Positions 9,180 to 17,082 of a DNA stretch of 64,000 bases are shown here, piece by piece; position 1 is the first letter of the stretch, and each line of letters begins with the position of its first letter. The stretch covers positions 1,302,001 through 1,366,000 of the forward strand of contig NZ_PGFD01000001.1 in assembly GCF_002797535.1 (NCBI RefSeq), in the 5' to 3' direction. Origin of the DNA: Chryseobacterium geocarposphaerae. GTDB lineage: Bacteria; Bacteroidota; Bacteroidia; Flavobacteriales; Weeksellaceae. The translations under genes and the position numbers were made by a program. The notes under the pieces are model-generated. The model was not told the DNA's origin and did not search any database. It saw nothing but the letters and a program-made list of their open reading frames with translations.

Positions 9180-9713
9180 ATGGACACAAAAATTTTCAAA
9201 GTAAACAGCGAAAAAAGTTTAGTTGAATGGATCGGAAGAAAAGTAACCGGAGCCCACAACGGAACCATTGAAGTGAAAGAAGGAAATTTAACTTTTGAAA
9301 ACGAAAATCTTCTAACAGGAAAATTTGTAATTAATACAAAATCAATTACAATTATTGATGTGGAGGACGCAGAAACCAACGCACAATTTGCAAGTCATTT
9401 GGCTTCTGATGACTTCTTTAATTCAGATCAATATCCTGAAGCAACTTTTGAAATCACTCACACAGAACCAGGCGACAACAATCTTTATTACGTAAAAGGA
9501 GATCTTACGATTAAAGGAATTACACATTCTATTGATACAGCTTTACAGATTGTAAGAACGGATAACGTCGCTGTTTTAGATGCTAAAATTGTCATTGACA
9601 GAACAAAGTTCAACATCAAATTCAGATCAGCCAATTTCTTCGCCAATCTTGGTGACACGTTGATCTACAATAATTTCGATTTGAATATCCACCTGGTTGC
9701 AGAAACAATTTAA
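9180..9713 (+). CDS. YceI-family protein
   Basis: The 177-aa product matches the YceI fold: SLVEWIGRKVTGAHNGTIEV at the start, D-x-A-x-S-I-x-like central strands, and the signature H-L-A-S-D-D-F-F-N-S-D-Q-Y-P-E-A-T-F then D-L-T-I-K-G-I-T-H. YceI proteins are lipocalin-like barrels that bind isoprenoid or amide lipids. Unlike E. coli YceI there is no signal peptide, so it is probably cytoplasmic. First gene of a five-gene operon with tautomerase, SDR, NTF2-like and nitronate monooxygenase genes; gaps are 2-23 nt. Probably induced through the upstream CRP-type site. Confidence 0.9.
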   Translation: MDTKIFKVNSEKSLVEWIGRKVTGAHNGTIEVKEGNLTFENENLLTGKFVINTKSITIIDVEDAETNAQFASHLASDDFFNSDQYPEATFEITHTEPGDNNLYYVKGDLTIKGITHSIDTALQIVRTDNVAVLDAKIVIDRTKFNIKFRSANFFANLGDTLIYNNFDLNIHLVAETI

Positions 9714-9736
9714 CCAACAATTTAAAATTTAACATC

Positions 9737-9958
9737 ATGCCATTCATCACAATAGATGTTTTACGCGAAGATATTAACCGCGAAACAAAAAAAGAATTAA
9801 TCAGAAAAATAAGTGAAGTTGTCACTACAGTTTTAAATAAAGATCCTCACTTAACACACATTATCATCAATGAAATCGAGGACGATAATTGGGGATACGA
9901 CGGAGAACAGGTTTCCGTATTGAAAGAACAAGGATTTTCAACAGCACCCAAAAATTAA
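9737..9958 (+). CDS. 4-oxalocrotonate tautomerase-family enzyme
   Basis: The 73-aa product starts MPFITIDVLREDINRETKKE, giving the N-terminal Pro (Pro2, exposed after Met removal) that acts as catalytic base in 4-oxalocrotonate tautomerase and relatives. The helix with KKELIRKISEVVTTVL and the strand HIIINEIEDDNWGYDGE follow the usual order of a tautomerase subunit; the Trp/Tyr before the end matches the hydrophobic active-site wall. Likely a small homo-oligomer working on a keto/enol or dehalogenation substrate. Operon context with a nitronate monooxygenase suggests detoxification, but the substrate is unknown. Confidence 0.88.
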   Translation: MPFITIDVLREDINRETKKELIRKISEVVTTVLNKDPHLTHIIINEIEDDNWGYDGEQVSVLKEQGFSTAPKN

Positions 9959-9964
9959 TTTAAA

Positions 9965-10696
9965 ATGAAAAAACAAACAGTAATCGTAACAGGAGCATCA
10001 TCAGGAATTGGTTTGGAAGTTGCCCGGTATTTCTTAGAAAGGGGCGATAATGTGGTGATTAATTCACAAACAGCATCCAAATTAAAAGATATTTACAACG
10101 AATTGGGAGCGGGAGAAAATCTGGCAATGGTTGCAGGAGATGTTTCAAAAAAATCAACGGGAGAAGCTTTGGCAAAAATTGCTCTTGAAAAATTCGGCTC
10201 AATTGATGTTCTCATAAATAACGCAGGAATCTACGATAATAAGCCGTTTTTAGACGTAACGGAAGAATATTTGGATCAATTTTTAACAACTAATTTAAAA
10301 GGAACATTCTTCACAACACAGGCGATTCTTCCGCAAATGATCAAGCAAAAAGATGGAGTGGTTATCAATGTCGGAACACCGCTTGTTGATCACGCGATTG
10401 CACAATCTCCGTCCACTGCACCGATTTCGAGCAAAGGAGCAATCCACGCTTTGACGTTGCAATTGGCTGCAGAATTTGGGAAAGATAATATCAGAGTAAA
10501 TACCGTTGCACCGGGTTTAATCCGAACTCCGATGCACGATGAAAGTATCGATAACAATGCGGGAATTCACTTAATCAACCGCATTGGAGAACCGGAAGAA
10601 GTGGCACAAATGATCCACTCGATTGCTAAGAATTCGTTTATTTCAGGCGCTATCATTAATGTAGACGGAGGAATGGGTGCAGGTCATAGTTTATAA
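9965..10696 (+). CDS. Atypical SDR protein lacking the catalytic tyrosine
   Basis: The 243-aa product is a classical-length short-chain dehydrogenase/reductase. It has the nucleotide-binding TGASSGIG (residues 8-15), the D-V and NNAG motifs and a full C-terminal Rossmann half (RVNTVAPGLIRTPMH). However, the catalytic Y-x-x-x-K reads P-I-S-S-K, so Tyr is replaced by Pro while Lys remains, and the usual active Ser region reads NVGTPLVDHA. It may bind NAD(P)H without ordinary carbonyl reduction or use different chemistry. It starts 6 nt after the tautomerase stop. Related proteins with the same replacement may exist; I recall a similar API-x-SK pattern. Confidence 0.85.
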   Translation: MKKQTVIVTGASSGIGLEVARYFLERGDNVVINSQTASKLKDIYNELGAGENLAMVAGDVSKKSTGEALAKIALEKFGSIDVLINNAGIYDNKPFLDVTEEYLDQFLTTNLKGTFFTTQAILPQMIKQKDGVVINVGTPLVDHAIAQSPSTAPISSKGAIHALTLQLAAEFGKDNIRVNTVAPGLIRTPMHDESIDNNAGIHLINRIGEPEEVAQMIHSIAKNSFISGAIINVDGGMGAGHSL

Positions 10697-10698
10697 AG

Positions 10699-11151
10699 AT
10701 GAAAGTTTTAATGGTAATGGCATGGCTGTTTATGGTACCGATAAACAGCTATGCTCAAAAAATAAATGTCATGAAAACATACAAAACAGAAGAAGCGACC
10801 ATAAAAAATGCGATTGAACAATTGTATTTGAAAGGAATTTATGAAGGAAATACTGAACTTTTAAAGGAAATTTTCCATAAAGATGCTTTGCTTTTCGGAG
10901 ATATCAAAGGGGTACCCTATTACAAAACCGCTATACAATATATTGAAGGAGTTGGAAGTAGGGTAAGTCCGGAAAAATCGGGAAAAGATTTTAAGCCAAC
11001 CATCATCTCGATTGATGTGATAAATACAATTGCTACAGCCAAATTAAATGTAAAAATGTATGATTTCAATTACTATAATTTTATAACTTTTCATAAAATT
11101 GATGGTAAATGGCTCATTGTCAATAAAACATTAACCGATGTAGAACCTTAA
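10699..11151 (+). CDS. Secreted NTF2-like (putative lumazine-binding type) protein
   Basis: The 150-aa product has a signal peptide (MKVLMVMAWLFMVPINSYAQ) and an NTF2/SnoaL-like alpha+beta cone: an N-terminal helix (IKNAIEQLYLKGIYEGNTEL), a loop with HKDALLFGDIKG, then strands AKLNVKMYDFNYYNFITFHK and DGKWLIVNKTL. It resembles the 'putative lumazine-binding' subgroup of the NTF2 clan. Such folds bind or transform small hydrophobic molecules. It begins 2 nt after the SDR stop, so translation is probably coupled. The exported location contrasts with its cytoplasmic operon partners. Confidence 0.78.
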   Translation: MKVLMVMAWLFMVPINSYAQKINVMKTYKTEEATIKNAIEQLYLKGIYEGNTELLKEIFHKDALLFGDIKGVPYYKTAIQYIEGVGSRVSPEKSGKDFKPTIISIDVINTIATAKLNVKMYDFNYYNFITFHKIDGKWLIVNKTLTDVEP

Positions 11152-11160
11152 TCAAAAATC

Positions 11161-12234
11161 ATGTGGAATAAAAACAGAATAACAAATTTACTCGGTATAG
11201 ATTATCCAATTTTTCAGGGACCTTTCGGAGGTGGGCTATCATCCGTTGAATTAACAACAACCGTTAGTAAACTCGGCGGACTGGGAGGTTACGGAGCTTA
11301 TACATTGTCTCCTCAGGAAATTTATGACGCGGATCAGCAGATAAAATCCATCACGGATAAACCTTATAATCTGAATCTCTGGGTAAATGATCACGATATT
11401 ATCAATCAGGAGCACACTGAAAATCAATATCAAAAAGCGGTTGAAATTTTTAAGCCTTATTATGACAGGCTGAACATTGAAGTTCCACCACTTCCACCTT
11501 CTTTTGAATCAAGATTTCAAAACCAGTTGCAGGTCGTTTTTGATATTAAACCTAAAGTTTTCAGCTTTATGTTCGGACTTTTGGATCAGGATATTATTGA
11601 AAGATTAAAAAGCCAGGGAACAATCGTGGTCGGAAATGCAACGACAGTCGATGAAGCGATTGCTTTAGAAAATATTGGCGTAGATGTCATTGTAGCTTCA
11701 GGTTTCGAAAGTGGCGGTCACAGACCTTCATTTTTGGAAAAAGCCGAACTTTCAACAATGGGAACTTTTACTTTAATTCAATTGATTAAAGATAAGATTA
11801 AAACTCCGCTTGTAGCCGCAGGAGGAATTGCCAACGGTCGTGGAATCGCAGCAGCAATGACTTTGGGAGCAGAAGCCGTGCAAATCGGAACTGCATTTTT
11901 AGCAACAGAAGAATCCGGAGCATTACCGTTTCATAAAGAATTTTTGTTCTCGGAAGCATCAAAATACACTACCCTTTCCAGAGCTTACACCGGAAGATTG
12001 GGACGCGGAATTACTACAGAAATTACAAGAGAATTGCTAACAGCAACCGATCAAATATTGCCTTTTCCTTTGCAGACAACTTTTATTGCACCGATGAGAA
12101 AAGCAGCATTGGAACAGAAAAAACACGAATTGGTTTTCTTCTGGTCTGGGCAGATTGCACCGATTTTAAAACATAAAAGAGCCTCAACATTAATGAAATC
12201 TTTAATAGAAGAAGCGAACGAACTGATGGGGTGA
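11161..12234 (+). CDS. Nitronate monooxygenase (2-nitropropane dioxygenase family)
   Basis: The 357-aa TIM-barrel flavoprotein shows the family order: IDYPIFQGPFGGGLSSVELT near the N-terminus (FMN binding), VIVASGFESGGHRPSFLEKA with the conserved active-site His (about residue 187), PLVAAGGIANGRGIAAAMTL (phosphate loop) and GAEAVQIGTAFLATEES. Nitronate monooxygenases use FMN and O2 to oxidise alkyl nitronates such as propionate-3-nitronate, a plant and fungal toxin. It is the last gene of the operon, 9 nt after the NTF2-like gene; a GC-rich hairpin follows. Detoxification of nitro or related compounds is the best reading. Confidence 0.9.
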   Translation: MWNKNRITNLLGIDYPIFQGPFGGGLSSVELTTTVSKLGGLGGYGAYTLSPQEIYDADQQIKSITDKPYNLNLWVNDHDIINQEHTENQYQKAVEIFKPYYDRLNIEVPPLPPSFESRFQNQLQVVFDIKPKVFSFMFGLLDQDIIERLKSQGTIVVGNATTVDEAIALENIGVDVIVASGFESGGHRPSFLEKAELSTMGTFTLIQLIKDKIKTPLVAAGGIANGRGIAAAMTLGAEAVQIGTAFLATEESGALPFHKEFLFSEASKYTTLSRAYTGRLGRGITTEITRELLTATDQILPFPLQTTFIAPMRKAALEQKKHELVFFWSGQIAPILKHKRASTLMKSLIEEANELMG

Positions 12235-12273
12235 TTAGGTAGTATTAGAAAATACGACGGAAAGATTCATGTT

Positions 12274-12294
12274 GAGATTCCTGCGGAATGACAA
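12274..12294. repeat. Fragment of interspersed repeat family R
   Basis: GAGATTCCTGCGGAATGACA resembles the arm ending in GAATGAC found at 36.7, 40.4 and 50.6 kb. No matching left arm is present, so this is a solo or decayed copy. Confidence 0.4.
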
Positions 12295-12368
12295 ATGCTC
12301 TCAATATTTTCTAATACTTAAATGATTGCCTTCCACAATAGCCCCGATTGAGCGGAGTGTTTAAGCTC

Positions 12369-12413
12369 TTTTCAAGTTTCGGCGGCGGCTTTGCCGCCGC
12401 CGAAACTTGAAAA
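12369..12413. repeat. GC-rich perfect 21-bp hairpin with 3-nt loop
   Basis: Arms from 12369-12389 and 12393-12413 pair perfectly over 21 bp with core GGCGGCGGC/GCCGCCGCC and loop TTT. It lies between the convergent nitronate monooxygenase and dGTPase genes and is far more GC-rich than its surroundings. It may act as a terminator although no long T-run follows. Three similar structures occur in this window. Confidence 0.85.
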
Positions 12414-12508
12414 AGCGAGTAGCGAAAGCGGGAAAAAGCTTCAAATAAAAAGTTCAAGTCTTCAAACATTAAAAATTTCCCACATCCATCTTCCAACTTC
12501 AAACCATA

Positions 12509-13867
12509 TTAAACTGTCATTCCAATATCAATTCCTTTAATTTTTCTGTATAAATCGGTAGCATAATTGTCGGTCATTCCGGAAACGAAGTCAATCACCC
12601 CAAGAACTTTCTGGTAATCGGTGCCGTCTTGATAAACAAACTGCTTAGGAAGAAGTTTTAACGCTTTTTTATCGTAAGATTTTCTTTCATCCTCATGTTT
12701 TAGAATAGAAGGAATAAAATGATCCAGCAATTCATACATTACATTGTAACCTGCATTTTCTATTTCTACCACAGCTTTATGATTATAAATTTTTTCAATC
12801 GAAAAGCTTTCAATATCCTGCAAAGCTTTATTTTCAGACTTATAAATGTCAAGAAGCCCGTGATCTAAATTCCCCTCCAGAATAGTCTCAAAATTGCTTT
12901 TATAAAGTTGAATCGATTTATTAATTAAAGCATTAATAACTTTTGCTCTTAAATAAGAAATCTGCTCGTTTTCATTCCCTATAGAGTTCAGTTTTTGCTC
13001 TACCCTGTTCACATCATCAGTTTCAGATTTCACCAATTCAAAGAAAAGGTTTTTGCAGTCTGCTGTTGAAACAATACCCAATCGGTGGGCATCTTCCATA
13101 TCAATAATATTATAGCAAATATCATCGGCAGCTTCCACCAGCCATACAAAGGGATGTCTTTTAAAAATATAAGGATCTTCGCTTTCTGAGATTAAATGGG
13201 TACCTTTTGCAATCTCCAAAAAAATATCTTTTTCATTTTGAAAGAATCCGAATTTCTTTCTATGGATAATTCCTTTCTTTTTAGCAATGGCTTCACACGG
13301 ATATTTTGCAATACTTGCCAGCGTTGAAAAAGTCAGCTGAATTCCTCCTTCATCTTTTCCTTGCTGCTGATGCGCCAAAACCCTGATCGCATTGGCGTTT
13401 CCTTCAAAATTCACCAGATCTGCCCATTCTTTTTCATTGAATTTAGACTTCAGATCATTTTCATTTCGTTCAAAATAACTTGCAATAGCATCTTCTCCGG
13501 AATGTCCGAAAGCCGGATTACCCACATCATGACAAAGACAGGCTGCAGCAATTACATTTCCTAAATTATGCAGGTAAAAACTTTTAGCATCTTCCGTTAA
13601 ATCGTTTTTGAAATCATTATAAATAAATTCTCCAATGATACTCCCCAAACTTCTTCCCACCGATGAAACTTCAAGAGAATGCGTTAAACGGTTATGCACA
13701 AAGACACTACCCGGAAGCGGAAAAACCTGGGTTTTATTTTGCAGTCTTCTGAAAGCCGAAGAGAATATAATTCGGTCAAAATCTCTCTGAAAATCTGTTC
13801 TTGAAGCCTTTGTATGAGGATTGTTTCCTGTACGTTGATTGGTGAAAATCTGGTTTAAATTCATCAT
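12509..13867 (-). CDS. dgt: dGTP triphosphohydrolase (HD domain)
   Basis: The 452-aa product has the conserved opening DFDRIIFSSAFRRLQNKTQV (about 28-47), then RLTHSLEVSSVGRSLG (first metal His) and ACLCHDVGNPAFGHSGEDAI with the HD metal pair, and the downstream ADDICYNIIDMEDAHRLG motif. These are the signatures of Dgt-type dNTPases, which hydrolyse dGTP to deoxyguanosine and triphosphate. Length fits the family. A -7 box sits only 4 nt upstream of the first ATG, implying a leaderless message. It is divergent from an Fpg/Nei-type glycosylase, another genome-maintenance gene. Confidence 0.92.
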   Translation of the reverse strand: MMNLNQIFTNQRTGNNPHTKASRTDFQRDFDRIIFSSAFRRLQNKTQVFPLPGSVFVHNRLTHSLEVSSVGRSLGSIIGEFIYNDFKNDLTEDAKSFYLHNLGNVIAAACLCHDVGNPAFGHSGEDAIASYFERNENDLKSKFNEKEWADLVNFEGNANAIRVLAHQQQGKDEGGIQLTFSTLASIAKYPCEAIAKKKGIIHRKKFGFFQNEKDIFLEIAKGTHLISESEDPYIFKRHPFVWLVEAADDICYNIIDMEDAHRLGIVSTADCKNLFFELVKSETDDVNRVEQKLNSIGNENEQISYLRAKVINALINKSIQLYKSNFETILEGNLDHGLLDIYKSENKALQDIESFSIEKIYNHKAVVEIENAGYNVMYELLDHFIPSILKHEDERKSYDKKALKLLPKQFVYQDGTDYQKVLGVIDFVSGMTDNYATDLYRKIKGIDIGMTV

Positions 13868-13871
13868 TTTT

Positions 13872-13879
13872 CAAAATTA
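13872..13879 (-). promoter_or_regulatory. -7 box (TAATTTTG) of dgt, leaderless arrangement
   Basis: Exact TAnnTTTG match on the minus strand. Only four bases (AAAA) separate it from the first ATG, so transcription probably starts at or next to the start codon. Confidence 0.5.
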
Positions 13880-13936
13880 CTCCAAATTTTATTTTTATGG
13901 AATAGTATTTGAATTTTTATTGAAAACCGAGTTCTT

Positions 13937-14671
13937 ATGCCTGAAGGTCCTTCCATCCTATTAATGAAAGAAAGCCTGCAAAAATTTGTAGGTGAAAAAG
14001 TTGTGGAATCTCAGGGAAATGCAAAATTTGACAAAGAAATTCTTGAAAATAATGTTTTGAAAGAAATACGGACTTTCGGGAAACAGACTTATCTTATTTT
14101 CAGTAAAGTCGCAGTCAGAATTCACTTGCTCATGTTTGGCTCCTACAGTGTGGATGAACAGACGAAACCCGATAAAAACCTCCGGTTATCATTAGTTTTT
14201 AAAAAAGGAGCAATCTATTTTTACAGCTGCAGTGTAAAGCTTGTAGATTCAGAGTTCTTATCTAAAATTGATTGGGAAGCTGATGTGATGAGCGACCAAT
14301 GGAATCCGGAAAAAGCAAAGCAAAAGCTGCTCGCCAATCCGAAAATGATGGCTTGTGATGCACTCATGAACCAGGATATTTTCTCCGGCGTCGGAAATAT
14401 AATTAAAAACGAAGTTTTATTCAGAATAGGAGTACAACCTGAAAGTTTGTTGGGAAATCTACCTTCTGAAAAACTGGAAGATTTAATTACAGAAGCCCGA
14501 AACTACAGCTTTGATTTTCTAAAATGGAAACGGGATTTTGTTCTGAAAAAACACTGGCTTGTCCACACAAAATCAGTCTGTCCTAAATGCGGCGAAAAAT
14601 TGGTCAAAAAACAAACCGGCTTGGGAAAACGCAGAAGTTTTTATTGCATTAATGACCAGAAATTATATTAA
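13937..14671 (+). CDS. Fpg/Nei-family DNA glycosylase (endonuclease VIII-like)
   Basis: The 244-aa product starts MPEGPSILLMKESLQKFVGE, with the catalytic N-terminal Pro2-Glu3 of the Fpg/Nei family (bifunctional base-excision glycosylase/AP lyase). The helix-two-turn-helix appears as NQDIFSGVGNIIKNEVLFRIG, and a C-terminal zinc-finger-like motif reads CPKCGEKL ... SFYCIND. The fourth zinc ligand, normally Cys two residues after the third, is Asp here. Fpg versus Nei specificity is not certain, but the PEGPS start favours Nei. It is divergent from dgt and overlaps the convergent LytTR gene by 4 nt. Confidence 0.87.
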   Translation: MPEGPSILLMKESLQKFVGEKVVESQGNAKFDKEILENNVLKEIRTFGKQTYLIFSKVAVRIHLLMFGSYSVDEQTKPDKNLRLSLVFKKGAIYFYSCSVKLVDSEFLSKIDWEADVMSDQWNPEKAKQKLLANPKMMACDALMNQDIFSGVGNIIKNEVLFRIGVQPESLLGNLPSEKLEDLITEARNYSFDFLKWKRDFVLKKHWLVHTKSVCPKCGEKLVKKQTGLGKRRSFYCINDQKLY

Positions 14672-15390
14672 TCAATATTCAAAGAACCTCCTGAATATTT
14701 TGTAAAAAATTCCGATCTGTACACCTCTCCCAAAGGAACATCTGCATCACCGATGTAGATGTTATGGTTATCAAATGATTCAATATAGTCAATATTAACC
14801 ACAAAAGATTTGCTTACCCGAAGGAAAATATTCTGCGGAACTTTTTGGTGGATTGTTTTCAGATTCATTGCTGTGATCAGCTTTTGAGTCCGGGTATGAA
14901 TGACCACATAATCTTTCAATCCTTCTATAAATCTGATGTCTGAAAAATATATTTTATAATATTTCCTATCTGCTTTAATGAATAAAAAATCGGCTGTGTT
15001 AGATTCTATCGTGTTTTTTACGGTTTTGGATGAAAGCAGTTCCTTGTAAAGTACAGCTTTTTCAACTGCTTTTTTAAGCCTTTGTTTTTCAATGGGTTTC
15101 AACAGATAATCTACTGCATCCAGTTCATAACTTTTCAATGCATATTGCGAATAGGCTGTTGTAAAAATCACTAATGTATTTTCCGGAAGCGTTTCTGCGA
15201 ATTCCAATCCTGAAATCAGTGGCATTTCAATATCAAGAAAAATCAAATCTGTCTCTGAAGTTTTTAAAAATTCGATTGCAACAGGTGCATTTGAAAAACT
15301 TCCCAGAACTTCCAGCTGAGAAACTTCATTGATTAAGGATTTCATTTCCACTCTTGCCAAAGGTTCGTCATCAACAATTATACAATTCAT
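14668..15390 (-). CDS. LytTR-family response regulator
   Basis: The 240-aa product has an N-terminal receiver domain (MNCIIVDDEPLARVEMKSLI; phospho-acceptor Asp in TDLIFLDIEMP near residue 54; conserved Lys in VDYLLKPI) and a C-terminal LytTR DNA-binding domain from about residue 135 (FLFIKADRKYYKIYFSDIRF ... VSKSFVVNIDYIESFDNHNI). LytTR domains bind direct repeats two helical turns apart. The start overlaps the kinase stop by 4 nt, so the pair is co-translated. An 11-bp direct repeat with 21-bp period in the divergent promoter region is its likely site. Confidence 0.92.
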   Translation of the reverse strand: MNCIIVDDEPLARVEMKSLINEVSQLEVLGSFSNAPVAIEFLKTSETDLIFLDIEMPLISGLEFAETLPENTLVIFTTAYSQYALKSYELDAVDYLLKPIEKQRLKKAVEKAVLYKELLSSKTVKNTIESNTADFLFIKADRKYYKIYFSDIRFIEGLKDYVVIHTRTQKLITAMNLKTIHQKVPQNIFLRVSKSFVVNIDYIESFDNHNIYIGDADVPLGEVYRSEFFTKYSGGSLNID

Positions 15391-16457
15391 AAAGGGATAA
15401 TTAAGGTTACAATATATTCTTTATGGGTTGAAGTAATGTTTAATTCATGGGTATTCTGGTAAAGTAATTCTAATCTTCGCTTAATATTGACTAAACCTAA
15501 ACCACCGTATTTATTCTCAAAAGCAGAAAAATCTGAGTTTTTTGAATTGATACAGGTAAAATGAAGCTTGTTTTCTTCCATTTTGATTTCAATGTTAATA
15601 TAATTTTCTTCCCTGTTGAGACTCACACTATGTTTTACAGCGTTTTCCACAAATGTTGTAAACAAGTTAGGTGGAATAAAAATGCTGTTCAATATTCGTT
15701 TATCCATGTCAATATGAATATCTACAGACAGATCTTCTCTTCTTATTTTTTCAAGATTTATAAAATTGGAAAGAAAATCAATTTCTGAAGTAAGCAATGT
15801 TTTTTCCTCATCATTTTCATACAGCTGATACCTCAGAAATTCTGAAAGCTTCATGATCACAGCCGTTGCTTTTCCAGGATCTGTTCTGATCAACGCTTTA
15901 ACGTTGTTCAACATATTAAATAGGAAATGAGGATTGATCTGATTCCGCAACTCATTCAATTCCATTCTTAATGTAAGATCATTAAGCTCTGTGATTCGTT
16001 GACTGTCTTTAATCCACTTCTGTAAAAGTTTAACCGTTGTTGTAGTCAAAATAATAGGAATACACATTAAAACTCCTTCATAAATTCCTCCTTTCTCACG
16101 AGGTAAATTAATCACACGATATTCTGAAAAAAACCGGTCGAAACAATATCCAATGCCATTTAAAGCTAAAACACCAAGTGCAACCAATAAAATAAAATAG
16201 GTTACATAACGGGTTTTAAAAAAAAATAAAGGAACCAGTACATATATATTAATATAGACCATCCCAATCAGTATACTATATACAAAAAACAAAATATAAT
16301 ACTTAGAATCTTCCGAGTACCAATTCCAAAACCTTGCATTGTAGATCAGCAGAAAAAAGAAAATCAGAAACAAAAGATGTCTCAAAAACCTAAATCGGTT
16401 TTCAAGCAGAAAATCCATGACAAGGGTTTCTTTAAAGTTCTGAGAAGAATATTTCAT
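15387..16457 (-). CDS. LytS/YehU-type membrane sensor histidine kinase
   Basis: The 356-aa product has four or five predicted membrane segments in residues 20-150, then the His_kinase domain motif LNELRNQINPHFLFNMLNNV, whose His is the phosphorylated residue, and an ATPase domain with N-box FTTFVENAVKHSV and G-box GGLGLVNIKRRLELLY. It should phosphorylate the LytTR regulator encoded downstream. The signal it senses is unknown. It is divergent from two genes including a DUF6268-type outer-membrane protein, a probable target. A -7 box (TATTTTTG) lies 26 nt before the start. Confidence 0.92.
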   Translation of the reverse strand: MKYSSQNFKETLVMDFLLENRFRFLRHLLFLIFFFLLIYNARFWNWYSEDSKYYILFFVYSILIGMVYINIYVLVPLFFFKTRYVTYFILLVALGVLALNGIGYCFDRFFSEYRVINLPREKGGIYEGVLMCIPIILTTTTVKLLQKWIKDSQRITELNDLTLRMELNELRNQINPHFLFNMLNNVKALIRTDPGKATAVIMKLSEFLRYQLYENDEEKTLLTSEIDFLSNFINLEKIRREDLSVDIHIDMDKRILNSIFIPPNLFTTFVENAVKHSVSLNREENYINIEIKMEENKLHFTCINSKNSDFSAFENKYGGLGLVNIKRRLELLYQNTHELNITSTHKEYIVTLIIPL

Positions 16458-16483
16458 GTCTTACTTATAGCTTAATAACTTAA

Positions 16484-16491
16484 CAAAAATA
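16484..16491 (-). promoter_or_regulatory. -7 box (TATTTTTG) of the kinase/regulator operon
   Basis: Exact TAnnTTTG match on the minus strand, 26 nt before the kinase ATG; the 21-bp-period repeat pair starts 27 nt upstream of it. Confidence 0.5.
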
Positions 16492-16517
16492 GGTAATAAC
16501 GTAAGTTTCACTTAAAA

Positions 16518-16549
16518 TATTATACCAACTCCCTATTTTATTATACCAA
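16518..16549. promoter_or_regulatory. Candidate LytTR operator: 11-bp direct repeat, 21-bp period
   Basis: TATTATACCAA occurs exactly at 16518-16528 and 16539-16549, a centre-to-centre distance of 21 bp. This matches the two-turn spacing of known LytTR sites. It lies between the kinase operon and the divergent two-gene unit, so it could serve autoregulation and target control. Confidence 0.6.
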
Positions 16550-16651
16550 TTTTAAAGTTCAGGATTTCGTATAAAATAACGGGCAATTTGTATAAAAAAT
16601 AACTTTTCAAAACCCATTCTCCATTCCTTTGCTCCGTAAAATTTTCAAATT

Positions 16652-17080
16652 ATGGAACTGACCACTTTTCAGGAACTGACAGAAGAAATCGCCACAAAAT
16701 GTTTTTATATGACCGATTGTGAACAGGAGGAAAAAGTAATACAGCTTATTGACCTCCATCACTTTATTGAGTGTTATCATTCTAACTTTAAAATCCTTGA
16801 ATACATCAATCATCCTGTCAATATTATAGAAGAGCATGGAATAAAAAAAGGAATTTTATTTTACGATATAAAACATCCAACTCCGTTAGATTTTAATCTT
16901 TTTGAAGCATTTAAAAGACAAAATCACCTCAAAGAAATGTGGTTTGTATTTGTAGAAGAAGATGCTATTGTTCACTCTGAAAAATATTTCAGGTTCATTA
17001 TTGAAAACTGTATTGAAATTTTTTATGACAAAATTTTCCTTTTCAATTTCTTCCAATCTACCATTAAAGAACTAAAATAA
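16652..17080 (+). CDS. Hypothetical cytoplasmic protein next to a LytTR system
   Basis: The 142-aa product (MELTTFQELTEEIATKCFYM...) has no signal peptide or clear membrane segment. It is rich in aromatic and acidic residues and ends in a hydrophobic amphipathic stretch (KIFLFNFFQSTIKELK). I do not recognise the family. It is 2 nt upstream of the DUF6268-type gene in the same orientation and divergent from the LytS/LytTR operon, so it is probably part of that system's regulated unit. A weak -7 candidate (TTCCTTTG) precedes it. Confidence 0.6.
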   Translation: MELTTFQELTEEIATKCFYMTDCEQEEKVIQLIDLHHFIECYHSNFKILEYINHPVNIIEEHGIKKGILFYDIKHPTPLDFNLFEAFKRQNHLKEMWFVFVEEDAIVHSEKYFRFIIENCIEIFYDKIFLFNFFQSTIKELK

Positions 17081-17082
17081 TT

